64,000 bases of DNA from Halomicroarcula saliterrae. GTDB taxonomy: Archaea; Halobacteriota; Halobacteria; Halobacteriales; Haloarculaceae. The notes beneath the pieces were generated by a model that was given only the letters and a program-made list of their open reading frames with translations, did no database searches and had not been told where the DNA came from. Shown piece by piece: positions 50,519-59,180 of this stretch. The stretch is from NCBI RefSeq assembly GCF_031624395.1, contig NZ_JAMQON010000001.1:620001-684000 (forward strand), given 5' to 3'. Each line of letters starts with the position of its first letter. The stretch's first letter is position 1. The translations under genes were made by a program, and so were the position numbers.

Positions 50519-51520
50519 ATGCGCGTCGAACGACTGTCTCTTTCGGAGTGGGCGGAGACGCTCCCGGACACTGGCTACGAGGTGTTTCACACGCCGGCGG
50601 CGCTGTCGGCCATCGAGGCTCACACCGACGGTGAGCTCCGCCTCTTCGGCGGATTCAAGGGGGAACAGCCGGTGGGCCTGCTGCCGGTCGTCGAACAGTC
50701 CCGGGCCGTCGGGCGGACCGTCATGTCGCCGCCGCCGGCGATGAACGTCCCCCGACTGGGCCCCATCGTGATGCCGACGAGCCCGAAGCAACGCAAGCGA
50801 GAACGGGTGAACCGGAAGTTCGTCGAGGCCGTGCTGGCGGAACTGAACACCGACGGGCCGATGTCGCTCGTCCGGCTGCTGACGATGTGTGGCTACACCG
50901 ACCCCAGACCGTTTCTGTGGGCCGACTTCGACCTCAAGACGAAGTACACGTATCTGGTCGATCTGGCCGACACGGACCCCGACAGCGTCCTGGCCTCCTT
51001 CAGCAAGAGCCTCAGACGGGACGTCAGGAACGCCCGAGAGAGCGACGTGACAGTCGACGCCGAGGGCATGGCGGCGACGCGGACCGTCTTCGAGCGGACC
51101 CGGGACCGCTACGCCGAACAGGACCGCGGGTTCCCGCTCTCGTGGGAGTACGTCAGCGACCTCGTCGCGGGCCTCGACGACCGCGCCCGGACCTACGTCG
51201 CCCGCGGCCCCGACGGCGAGTTCCTCTCCGGGGTGACGGCGCTGTTCGGGCCGGACATGGCCTACTTCTGGCAGGGCGGCACCCGAGCCGAACACGACGT
51301 CGCGGTCAACAGCCTGCTGCACTGGCGGATAATCGAGGACGTGCTCACCGACCCGACCTTCGAGCGCGTCGGCGCCTACGACCTGATGGGGGCAAACACC
51401 GAGCGGCTCTGTGACTACAAGGGCAAGTTCGCCGGGGAGCTCGTGCCCTACTACGCCGTCGAGACCGACAGCCCGGCGATGAATCTGGCCAAGTCCGCCT
51501 TCAGTGCGGTGAAACGATGA
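50519..51520 (+). CDS. FemAB/FemX-like aminoacyltransferase (GNAT fold)
   Basis: A 333-residue paralogue of the protein at 34776: GYEVFHTPAALSAI, FKGEQPVGLLPVV, MSPPPAMNVPRLGPIV, FSKSLRRDVRNARESDV, FLSGVTALFGPDMAYFWQGGTRAEHDVAVNSLLHWR and YDLMGANTERLCDYKGKFAGEL. Same fold, same length. It overlaps the following GT4 gene by ATGA, so it works in the same transcription unit. Probable transfer of an aminoacyl or acyl group to a sugar; not proven. Confidence 0.77.
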   Translation: MRVERLSLSEWAETLPDTGYEVFHTPAALSAIEAHTDGELRLFGGFKGEQPVGLLPVVEQSRAVGRTVMSPPPAMNVPRLGPIVMPTSPKQRKRERVNRKFVEAVLAELNTDGPMSLVRLLTMCGYTDPRPFLWADFDLKTKYTYLVDLADTDPDSVLASFSKSLRRDVRNARESDVTVDAEGMAATRTVFERTRDRYAEQDRGFPLSWEYVSDLVAGLDDRARTYVARGPDGEFLSGVTALFGPDMAYFWQGGTRAEHDVAVNSLLHWRIIEDVLTDPTFERVGAYDLMGANTERLCDYKGKFAGELVPYYAVETDSPAMNLAKSAFSAVKR

Positions 51521-52470
51521 CGGACCTGCGGGTGTTGAACCTCACCACCAACGAGAGCTCCCAGTTCTTCCAGGCACAGGTCGAGGAACTGCAGCGCCGC
51601 GGCGTCGAGTCGACGACGCTGTCGGTGCCCGGTGAGAACCACTCGCAGTCGGTCGACGCCGACACGGACGGGAGCCGGTCGGTGTGGGACTACGCCCGGT
51701 TTTACCCGTCGGTGCTCGCCCACTCGCTCGACGGCTACGACCTCGTCCACGCCAACTACGGCCTCACCGCGCCGATGGCCGTCGCACAGCCGCGGCTCCC
51801 GGTGGTCCTGTCGCTGTGGGGCTCCGATCTGATGGGGCGGTACGGCCCCCTGACGAAACGGGTCGCCCCGTTCTGTGACGAGGTCATCGTCATGTCGGAG
51901 GGGATGGCCGAGGTCTACGGCGAGTCGTGTCGCGTCATCCCCCACGGCGTCGATCTGGACCTCTTCGAGCCGATGGACCGGGACGCGGCCCGCGAGACGG
52001 TCGGGTGGCCGACGGACGAACGCATCGTCCTCTTCCCGTATCCGCCCAAACGCGAGGTGAAGAACTACCCGCGGGCCCGCGACATCGTCGGCCGGGTGCA
52101 GGACCGCCTCGACCGGCCGGTGTCGCTCCGGACCGCGACCGACGTTCCCCACGAGCGGATGGCGTCCTACTTCAACGCGGCCGACGCGCTCGTCATGACC
52201 TCCCGCCGCGAGGGGTCGCCCAACACGGTCAAGGAGGCGATGGCGTGTAACCTCCCGGTGGTCTCGACCGACGTCGGCGACGTTCGCCATCGGCTGGGAC
52301 CCGTCGAGCCGTCCACGGTCAGCGACGACGACGACGAACTCGTCGCGGGACTGGTCGAGATACTCCGGGCCGGGGAGCGCTCCAACGGCCGCGAGCACGC
52401 GACCGAAATCGGCGTCGAACAGATGGGCGCGCGACTGCTCTCGGTGTACGAGTCGGTCGCCGCGCAGTGA
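51517..52470 (+). CDS. Family 4 glycosyltransferase (GT-B)
   Basis: A 317-residue GT4 enzyme: DLVHANYGLTAPMAVAQPRLPVVLSLWGSDLMG, VIPHGVDLDLFEP, LFPYPPKREVKNY and SRREGSPNTVKEAMACNLPVVSTDVGDVRHR, with the EX7E donor motif (Glu of REGSP and Glu of KEAM). It would add a sugar to the EPS repeat unit. ATG 51517 overlaps the FemAB-like stop. Confidence 0.85.
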   Translation: MTDLRVLNLTTNESSQFFQAQVEELQRRGVESTTLSVPGENHSQSVDADTDGSRSVWDYARFYPSVLAHSLDGYDLVHANYGLTAPMAVAQPRLPVVLSLWGSDLMGRYGPLTKRVAPFCDEVIVMSEGMAEVYGESCRVIPHGVDLDLFEPMDRDAARETVGWPTDERIVLFPYPPKREVKNYPRARDIVGRVQDRLDRPVSLRTATDVPHERMASYFNAADALVMTSRREGSPNTVKEAMACNLPVVSTDVGDVRHRLGPVEPSTVSDDDDELVAGLVEILRAGERSNGREHATEIGVEQMGARLLSVYESVAAQ

Positions 52471-52504
52471 GCCGAAACACCTCCATACCGGCCACAACCC
52501 GTCA

Positions 52505-52511
52505 ATAACAA
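52505..52511 (+). promoter_or_regulatory. ATAACAA site of the polymerase-like gene
   Basis: TCAATAACAATG. It lies 38 nt before ATG 52549; a ten-codon ORF starting at the embedded ATG (52511) stops six bases before that gene. Confidence 0.5.
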
Positions 52512-52548
52512 TGGCTGACGACCGACCAGCAACGCCCAGATAGCCGCC

Positions 52549-54378
52549 ATGTCCTCGCTCAGACGCCGACACGTCGCGGTCCTTCTCGCCGGGTATCTCG
52601 CGTACACCGTCGGCCTCGTCGTCGCCGCCCGCTCCCAGCCCACGGGGTACGAGATATCGGTATACAGCGCCAGCCCAGCGGCGTTCTGGGTCGGGGCCGC
52701 CGTCGCCCTCCTCGCGGCGATGACTGTGGGGCTGAACGCGGCGGCGACCACGCTGCGGAGTCGCCTCGCCCTGTTGCTCGGCGCGCTCGTCGGCATCTCG
52801 GTGGCGATACTACCCACTATCCGGGACTACTACTACTACGGGGCCGGTGACGCGCTCTCCTATCTCGGCTGGACGCGCCTGATAGCCGAGGGACAGCTCA
52901 ACCCCGCCGAGTTCCTCTATCCCGGTATCAACAGCATCGCGGTCGTCCTGACAGCGGTGACAGGGCTGCCCCCGCGGCGGACACTCCCGCTCGTCGTCCC
53001 CGTCTTCCTCGCAATCTACATCCTGTTCACGGCGCTGTGTGTCACACGGCTCGCCGCCCGGTCGAAGGCCGCCGCCGTCGGGACGTTCTTCGCGCTCCTT
53101 TTCTTGCCCATCAACAACATCCACACCTACATCTTCCCGTACCCGACCAGCGCGGCCATCTTCTTCACGCCGTTCGCGCTGTATCTCCTGATCCGCTACG
53201 TCGGGGAACGCGACACGCTGGTGTCGGTCCGTGGCTACGACGTCGCGACGCCGCTGGGCGTCCTGCTGACGCTCGCCGGCATCGCGGCGATTCTCATCCA
53301 CCCCCAGTCGGGCTCGAACGTCCTGCTCATCATCGGCGCCGGCTTCGGGCTGCAGTTGCTCGCGCGGGTCTACGGAGCCTTCTGGCCGGCCGGGCGGCTG
53401 ACCGACCACCGGTCCCTGGCCCCACAGACCGCGCTCGTCGGGCTCTTTTTCGCCCTCTGGATACCGCGGTTCAACCGGGCGACCGGCACCGTCAGCGCGG
53501 TGGTCAACGGCCTGCTGTACGGCGCGAACCCCGGCGACGAGATATCGACGGTCGGCTCCTCGCTGTCGACGCTGGGCAGCGGCATCGGCGAGCTGTTCGT
53601 CAAGATATTCCTCGTGAGCGCCGTCCTCTCGGTCGTCGCCGGCGCCGTGATGCTGTGGGCGGTGGCCGGCGGCCTCGACGAGCGGTACCCGGACCGCAAC
53701 AGCCTGCTGCGGTACGTCGCCTTCGGATTCGTCCCCGTGTTCACGCTGTTTGGCCTGTTCTACGTCACGAGCGTGACGCGCCAGCCGTTCCGCTATCTCG
53801 GCTTCATCATGGTGTTCGTCACGGTCCTCGTGGCCGTCGCCGTCACCGACGGGATTCCGTTCTCGCTCTCCCTGTCGAGCCGGAACTGGCAACTCGCCGT
53901 CGGCGTCGCCCTCGTGGTCATGCTCGTCCCGCAGGCCATGGTCATCCACCAGTCGCCGTACATGTACAAGGACTCGGACCACGTCCCGGAGACGTACATG
54001 GAGGGCCACGTCACCTCCTTCGAGCAGCGCGACCCCGAGGTCTACTTTGCGGGGCCACGCGGCGGGCCGCGCCGGTACGTCGATGCGTACTACGGGACGA
54101 CGACGACTGACTTCACGCCCGGGGGGAAGGAGTTCCCCGGGAAGGAGGCGATGATACCGTTCTCCGTCTTCGGCAACAACACCACGCAGTACTACTCGCG
54201 GTGTCGGTACGTCCCCCTCACGTCGAGTGACTACCAGCGCGAGATCGGGCTCTACGAGGGGTTCAGATACTCGGCGGACGCGTTCCGGTCGTTCAGGCAG
54301 AACCCGAACGTCAACCGCGTCCAGACCAACGGTGACTACAGGCTCTACTACGTCCGCGGGTCGGACTGTGGTCGATGA
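52549..54378 (+). CDS. Large membrane protein, candidate polymerase or GT-C transferase
   Basis: A 609-residue integral membrane protein with about 12 hydrophobic segments up to residue 465, then a 145-residue outside domain rich in Tyr and charged residues. The first outer loop has PTIRDYYYYGAGDALSYLGWTRLIAEGQLNPAEFLYPG, where GDAxSYLGW sits like the acidic loop motif of GT-C enzymes. It could polymerise the EPS repeat (Wzy-like) or transfer a lipid-linked sugar. Placement directly before a flippase (ATGA overlap) supports an assembly role. Not a family I can name with certainty. Confidence 0.65.
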   Translation: MSSLRRRHVAVLLAGYLAYTVGLVVAARSQPTGYEISVYSASPAAFWVGAAVALLAAMTVGLNAAATTLRSRLALLLGALVGISVAILPTIRDYYYYGAGDALSYLGWTRLIAEGQLNPAEFLYPGINSIAVVLTAVTGLPPRRTLPLVVPVFLAIYILFTALCVTRLAARSKAAAVGTFFALLFLPINNIHTYIFPYPTSAAIFFTPFALYLLIRYVGERDTLVSVRGYDVATPLGVLLTLAGIAAILIHPQSGSNVLLIIGAGFGLQLLARVYGAFWPAGRLTDHRSLAPQTALVGLFFALWIPRFNRATGTVSAVVNGLLYGANPGDEISTVGSSLSTLGSGIGELFVKIFLVSAVLSVVAGAVMLWAVAGGLDERYPDRNSLLRYVAFGFVPVFTLFGLFYVTSVTRQPFRYLGFIMVFVTVLVAVAVTDGIPFSLSLSSRNWQLAVGVALVVMLVPQAMVIHQSPYMYKDSDHVPETYMEGHVTSFEQRDPEVYFAGPRGGPRRYVDAYYGTTTTDFTPGGKEFPGKEAMIPFSVFGNNTTQYYSRCRYVPLTSSDYQREIGLYEGFRYSADAFRSFRQNPNVNRVQTNGDYRLYYVRGSDCGR

Positions 54379-55844
54379 CCCTCGCCGACCGCATCGCCGC
54401 CGGGTTCAAGCTGACTATGGTGGGCCGGGTGGTCCACGCGGCCGCGAACGGCGCGCTCTTGCTGGTCTTGACGCGGTATCTGCTCGAACCCGACCAGTAC
54501 GGGCTGCTGTACTTCGCTATCTCGGTGGTCGGTATCGCCGAGCTGTTCGGGACGCTCGGCGTCCCGAACGCCACGGCTCGGTACGTCAACGAGTATCTGG
54601 AAAAAGACGAGCGGCAGGTCCGCTACATCATCCGCTGGTCGCTGGCTATCATCCTCGCGGTCGCGCTCTCCGTCTCGGTCGTCGTCTCCCTCGCCGGCGG
54701 CGTTCTGGCCGACCTGCTCGGTCGGCCCGCGGTCGCCCCGGTGTTGACCGTCGGCGGGCTCTACATCGCGGGGCGCTCGCTCATCGGGTACCTGAAGTCC
54801 GTCTTCCAGGCGTTCAACCGCGTCGGCTACAGCGCCGGGCTGACGGTGGTAAACAGCGTCACCCGGCTGGCGGTCACGACCGGGCTCGTCGTGCTGGGGT
54901 ACGGCGTCACCGGCGCGATGGCCGGCTACGTCGTGGGCTTTTTCGTCGCCGTCGCCGTCGGGCTGGTGGCGCTGTACGCGAACTTCTACCGCTCGCTCCC
55001 GCCGACGGAGACGCCGGAGAGCGACCTCCGCGGTCGCATCGCCCGCTACAGCGTCCCGACGGCGGCCACCCGCGCGAGCGTGGTCCTCGACAGCAAAATC
55101 GACACCGTCCTCGTCGGCATCCTGGCGACACCGGCGGCGGTGGCGTTCTACACGCTGGCCCGCCAGATAGCGGACCTCTGTATCGCGCCCGCCCAGTCGC
55201 TCGGCTTTACCATCACACCGACGCTCGGCGAACAGTCGGCCGCCGAGAACTCCGACACCGCCGGCCGTATCTACGGCGAGTCGCTGCGGAACGTCCTCCT
55301 GCTGTACGTCCCCGCGGCGGCCGGGCTCGTCGTCGTCGCCGAGCCGACCATCCGCTACGTCGTCGGCACCGAGTATCTCGGTGCCGTGGCGCTGGTCCAG
55401 CTGTACGCCCTCTTCGTCGTCGTCAGGGCCGTCCACAAGATAACCGGGTCGGCCCTCGACTATCTCGGACTCGCCCAGATCCGGGCTATCGCCCGCGGGA
55501 CCAGCGCGGGCGGTAACTTCCTCCTGAACCTCCTGCTCATCCCACCGCTGGGCGCGCTGGGGGCCGGTATCGCGACGGTCATCACCTACAGCGCCTACAC
55601 CGGCGTCAACGTCTACTACATCCACCGCGAGCTCCAGTTCGACATCGGGGGCGTGGCCAGTGACCTGGCCCGGGTCGCCGCTATCGCGCTCGTCATGGTC
55701 GGCGTGGTGGTCTCGGTGTTGCCACACGTCCACGGCATCGTCTCGCTCGCGGCCGTCATCGCCACTGGCGGCGCCGTCTGGGCGACCCTCGCTGTCGCCA
55801 GCGGGCTGGTCGAACCGAGCGCTGTGCTCTCGTTTATCACGTGA
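54375..55844 (+). CDS. Polysaccharide flippase (Wzx-like, MATE superfamily)
   Basis: A 489-residue membrane protein with about 14 hydrophobic segments and the Wzx pattern VGRVVHAAANGALLLVLTRYLLEPDQYGLLYFAISVVGIAELFGTLGV. It would move the lipid-linked repeat unit outwards. It overlaps the polymerase-like gene by ATGA. Distinct from the flippase at 10033. Confidence 0.87.
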   Translation: MTLADRIAAGFKLTMVGRVVHAAANGALLLVLTRYLLEPDQYGLLYFAISVVGIAELFGTLGVPNATARYVNEYLEKDERQVRYIIRWSLAIILAVALSVSVVVSLAGGVLADLLGRPAVAPVLTVGGLYIAGRSLIGYLKSVFQAFNRVGYSAGLTVVNSVTRLAVTTGLVVLGYGVTGAMAGYVVGFFVAVAVGLVALYANFYRSLPPTETPESDLRGRIARYSVPTAATRASVVLDSKIDTVLVGILATPAAVAFYTLARQIADLCIAPAQSLGFTITPTLGEQSAAENSDTAGRIYGESLRNVLLLYVPAAAGLVVVAEPTIRYVVGTEYLGAVALVQLYALFVVVRAVHKITGSALDYLGLAQIRAIARGTSAGGNFLLNLLLIPPLGALGAGIATVITYSAYTGVNVYYIHRELQFDIGGVASDLARVAAIALVMVGVVVSVLPHVHGIVSLAAVIATGGAVWATLAVASGLVEPSAVLSFIT

Positions 55845-55927
55845 CAGGGGCACGATACCGACGGTCGCAGTACCGATACTCGGACAGGCGCTCTATAACT
55901 ACACGCCCGGTTGTGTAAGGCTGGTCC

Positions 55928-56779
55928 ATGCCTTCGGTCGCATTCATGGGGAGTCACCCCCTCGGCGAACGCTGTCTCGAAGAACTCACCAGCCGGGACG
56001 CCTTCGACGTCGAACTGGTCGTCACCTACGGCCCCAACGAGGACACCTGGTGGGACGGCTGTCTGTACGACCGCGCCAAGCAACTGGGCCACCGCGTCGT
56101 CACGCGCTCGTCGGAGCGCGTCGTGCTCAAACACGACATCGACTACCTGGTCAGCGTCTACTATCCCGACATCCTCGGCGAGGAGCTGCTCGACCACCCC
56201 AACGTCGCCCCTCTGAACCTCCACCAGGCCGAACTCCCCCGGTATCGCGGGAGCAACGTCTTCTCCCACGCCATCATGAACGCCCGCGACGACGACCACT
56301 GGCGCTACGGCACCACGCTGCACGTGATGGCACCGGAGGTCGACGCCGGTGACATCGTCGCCCGTCGGTTCGTCCCGATAGAGGAGACCGACACGGCGCG
56401 GATGCTGTACGACCGCGTCACCGACGCTTCCGCCGAGCTGTTCCGCGAACAGCTCACGACGCTCCGGGACGGTGACGTCCACCGGGTGGCGACGCCCCAG
56501 TCGGCCTACAACGGGGAGCGGTACTTCTACACGAAAGAGAGTCTGGACGGCGAGAAAGCGATTCCGGCCGAGCGGCTGGCCGACGACGACGAGTCGACCC
56601 AGCTCGCGGTGTACGACAAGATTCGCGCGCTGGACTTCCCGCCGTTCCAGCCCGCCTACACGGAGCTCGCCGGGAACCGCGTCTATCTGACGGCGACCGA
56701 CTACAGCGACCTCTTCGAGGGGGCGTCGGTGCCGAGTCTCGGCGTCGAGACCGACGCGGTGCCGGTCTCGGGGAACTAG
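55928..56779 (+). CDS. Sugar N-formyltransferase (Fmt/ArnA-like fold)
   Basis: A 283-residue formyltransferase: VAFMGSHPLGERCLEEL, YYPDILGEELL, then LNLHQAELPRYRGSNVFSHAI with the catalytic Asn and His, and HVMAPEVDAGDIVARR with the catalytic Asp. The NxH...D set is that of N10-formyl-THF-dependent enzymes. With Gfo/Idh and DegT genes converging on it, it most likely formylates an amino sugar made by them; methionyl-tRNA formylation is unlikely in archaea. A TATAACTA element ends 28 nt before ATG 55928. Confidence 0.8.
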   Translation: MPSVAFMGSHPLGERCLEELTSRDAFDVELVVTYGPNEDTWWDGCLYDRAKQLGHRVVTRSSERVVLKHDIDYLVSVYYPDILGEELLDHPNVAPLNLHQAELPRYRGSNVFSHAIMNARDDDHWRYGTTLHVMAPEVDAGDIVARRFVPIEETDTARMLYDRVTDASAELFREQLTTLRDGDVHRVATPQSAYNGERYFYTKESLDGEKAIPAERLADDDESTQLAVYDKIRALDFPPFQPAYTELAGNRVYLTATDYSDLFEGASVPSLGVETDAVPVSGN

Positions 56780-57780
56780 AACTGCTCGACGGCGTTCGTC
56801 CGGTCGACGGGGACGACGCTCTTCTTGCGGGCCGACTCCTCGGCGTATTCGAGCGTCTCGACCGCGCGGGCACCGACGGCCCCGTCGGCGGGTGGCTGCT
56901 CCCCCTTTTTGCTGGCCTCGATGAACGCCGAGACCTCCATCTTCAGCGGCTCGCGCTTGTCCGTGTTGTGGGAAATCGCGCCGTCGTTGCGCGATTTGAG
57001 CCCGTCGTCGGGGTCCGAGAACACTTCGGCGTCGAACAGTTCGAGCTTGGTGTTTTGCAGATAGTCGACGTAGGCCGAGCGGTTCGACCCCACGACCACG
57101 AGGTCGCGCTTCTTGTCGAAGACCGGCACCTGCCACGAGGAGTTGATGACGCCGCTGGTGTTGCCGTATTCCAGCGTGATGGTGGCCGTCTCGACGATGT
57201 TCTCACGGACGAACGAGTCGAGCTGGCCGTGGACGGTGTCGGGACGGCGACCCAGCAGGTAGTCGTAGATGTCCACGTCGTGGACCGCGAGCGAGTACAG
57301 CACGCCCGTGGTGGTCCGGGGGACCCGGAACGAAAAGCGCCGGGTCTGGAGATACTTGATGCGGCCCAGCTCCCCCCGGTCGATGCGTCGCTTCAGCGCG
57401 ACGAGCGCGGGGTGATACCGGAAGATGTGGCCCACGCCGAGCGTACAGTCGTTGTCCTCGGCGGCCTCCACGATGTCCCAGGCGTCCCGGGAGGTGAGTG
57501 CGAGCGGTTTCTCGACGAGGAGGTCGATACCCCGCTCCAGCATCGACAACCCGACCGTCCGGTGTGTCGTCGAGGGCGTCGCGACCGTCGCCGCGTCCAC
57601 GTCGAGGTTCCCGATGTCGGTCACGTAGGGGAGGTCGTAGGTCTCGGCCAGCGAGGAGGCCCGCCCCTCGTCGGTGTCACAGAGCACGACCTCGTCGAGC
57701 TCGCCATCGTCCATCAGTTCCTTCGCGACGCGGACGTGGTTTTTCCCCCAGTAACCGGTGCCGACGACGCCGTATCTCAT
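56776..57780 (-). CDS. Gfo/Idh/MocA-family UDP-sugar dehydrogenase (WlbA-like)
   Basis: A 334-residue oxidoreductase: YGVVGTGYWGKNHVRVAKEL, TVATPSTTHRTVGLSMLERGIDLLVEKPL with catalytic Lys, GHIFRYHPALVALK, and LAVHDVDIYDYLLG with the active-site His. The style resembles WlbA/WbpB, which oxidises UDP-GlcNAcA C3 for the partner aminotransferase. Its ATG overlaps the end of the DegT gene (57777) and its stop overlaps the convergent formyltransferase gene, both by four bases. Confidence 0.85.
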   Translation of the reverse strand: MRYGVVGTGYWGKNHVRVAKELMDDGELDEVVLCDTDEGRASSLAETYDLPYVTDIGNLDVDAATVATPSTTHRTVGLSMLERGIDLLVEKPLALTSRDAWDIVEAAEDNDCTLGVGHIFRYHPALVALKRRIDRGELGRIKYLQTRRFSFRVPRTTTGVLYSLAVHDVDIYDYLLGRRPDTVHGQLDSFVRENIVETATITLEYGNTSGVINSSWQVPVFDKKRDLVVVGSNRSAYVDYLQNTKLELFDAEVFSDPDDGLKSRNDGAISHNTDKREPLKMEVSAFIEASKKGEQPPADGAVGARAVETLEYAEESARKKSVVPVDRTNAVEQF

Positions 57781-58877
57781 TCGTAGAACCCCCTGATGGC
57801 CGCACAGACGCGGTCGATCTCTTCGTCGGTGATGCGGGGGTGCATCGGGAGCGAGAGGATGCGGTCACAGAGCCGCTCGGTCTCCGGCAAGTCGGGCACC
57901 CCGTCGAGATAGGACCGCATCGCCGGTGTCTGGTGGACCGGCGGGTCGTAGTGAACGCCGGTCCCGATACCCTGCTCTTCCAGCGCGGCTCGTAGTTCGT
58001 CCCGGTCGGGCACCTGGACGACGAAGAGGTGGTACACGTGCGAGGCGTCCTCGCGCTCGGTCGGGAGTTCGACCGCGTCCACGTCGGCCAGCCGGTCGCG
58101 ATACCGCCGGGCCGCCGCCGCCCGGTCGGCGTTCCAGTCCGCCAGATGCGAGAGCTGTTCGATGCCGACGGCCGCACTGACCTCGTCGAGCCGGTGGTTC
58201 AGCCCCAGCCGCACGTGGTTCCCGTCGGCGTCGCGCCCGTGGTTGCGGAGCTCTCTGGCCGCCCGAGCGAGGTCGGCGTCGTCCGTGACGAGCATGCCGC
58301 CGTCGCCGGCGACGGTCATGTTCTTCGAGGGGTAGAAGCTGAAACAGCCGGCGTCCCCGAAGCTGCCCACCGGGTCGCCCCGGTAGGTCGCGCCGTGGGC
58401 CTGACAGCTGTCCTCGAACACCCGCAGGTCGTACCGCTCGGCGATGGTCGTAATCGGGCCCATCGCCGCCGGCTGACCGTAGAGATGGACCGGGGCCACC
58501 GCGGCCGCGTCCTCGTGGGCCGCGGCCTTCCGGGCGAGGTCCGTCTCGTCGATGGTGTAGGTCTCCGGGTCCACGTCGACGAACACCGGTTCGGCACCGA
58601 GCTCGACGACGGGGCTGACCGTCGCGAAGAAGGTGTGTGACGGGACCAGTACAGTGTCCCCGTCACCGATGCCGGCGGCCTTCATGGCGAGGTACAGCGC
58701 CGCTGTCCCGCTGCTGACACCGACGGCGTGACCGACGTCACAGGTGTCGGCGAACTGTTCTTCGAGCGCTTCGACGCGCGGACCTTTGACGTACCGACGC
58801 GAGTCGAGCACCTCGGTCGCACTGTCGACGATATCGTCGTCGACGTATACATCTGTAAACGGGACCTGTTCCGTCAT
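57777..58877 (-). CDS. DegT/DnrJ/EryC1 sugar aminotransferase
   Basis: A 366-residue PLP enzyme: VPFTDVYVDDDIVDSATEVLDSRRYVKG, VSSGTAALYLAMKAAGIGDGDTV, FEDSCQAHGATYRGDPVGSFGDAGCFSFYPSKNM with the PLP Lys in the SKN motif, and LRNHGRD. It would aminate the 3-keto sugar made by the Gfo/Idh partner. Close to the enzyme at 61900, with which it shares the long block around the PLP Lys. An ATAACAA site lies 28 nt before ATG 58877. Confidence 0.9.
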   Translation of the reverse strand: MTEQVPFTDVYVDDDIVDSATEVLDSRRYVKGPRVEALEEQFADTCDVGHAVGVSSGTAALYLAMKAAGIGDGDTVLVPSHTFFATVSPVVELGAEPVFVDVDPETYTIDETDLARKAAAHEDAAAVAPVHLYGQPAAMGPITTIAERYDLRVFEDSCQAHGATYRGDPVGSFGDAGCFSFYPSKNMTVAGDGGMLVTDDADLARAARELRNHGRDADGNHVRLGLNHRLDEVSAAVGIEQLSHLADWNADRAAAARRYRDRLADVDAVELPTEREDASHVYHLFVVQVPDRDELRAALEEQGIGTGVHYDPPVHQTPAMRSYLDGVPDLPETERLCDRILSLPMHPRITDEEIDRVCAAIRGFYE

Positions 58878-58904
58878 CAGAGACGGCTAACGGAGAGCGA
58901 CCTA

Positions 58905-58911
58905 TTGTTAT
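58905..58911 (-). promoter_or_regulatory. ATAACAA site of the DegT-Gfo operon
   Basis: TTATAACAATAGG on the minus strand, ending 28 nt before ATG 58877. It is the cleanest example of the motif. Confidence 0.7.
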
Positions 58912-59180
58912 AATGACCGTTCGATATCGAGGCGAAACTGGGCAAATAGATTAGTTCAGAAAGGTGTGTAAAATCCCGCGAATTCGGGTGGGTGCTTTCC
59001 AGCTGAAAACACCATACGAAACAGAGATATTGGGAAAAATTTGGCGTTTGTTTGGGTCGCTATCTTGGGAAATTGATAACAAAATAGACATATTAGAGTT
59101 CGGCCCGATTTCGCCGAATAGTTGACTTTCCATACACTATTGTCCTACTAACTTTTCAACTATTCTTCGAAGCCGCTGGT
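58912..59180. other. AT-rich intergenic island
   Basis: About 270 bases with clearly lower GC than the rest of the window (runs such as GGGAAAAATTTGG and TGATAACAAAATAG). It holds a plus-strand ATAACAA site at 59076. A 60-codon minus-strand frame (58951-59133) is open but has no haloarchaeal codon bias. It may be a regulatory region for the ATP-grasp gene or a fragment of foreign DNA. Confidence 0.6.
59076..59082 (+). promoter_or_regulatory. ATAACAA site upstream of the ATP-grasp gene
   Basis: TGATAACAAAAT inside the AT-rich island, 99 nt before ATG 59181. If it is used, the transcript would have a leader of about 70 nt. Confidence 0.4.

Noticed and set aside
58951-59133. 60-codon minus-strand frame in the AT-rich island
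   Set aside because: Codon use is unlike the rest of the window and the frame is explained by low GC; no family seen, although a foreign gene fragment cannot be excluded.
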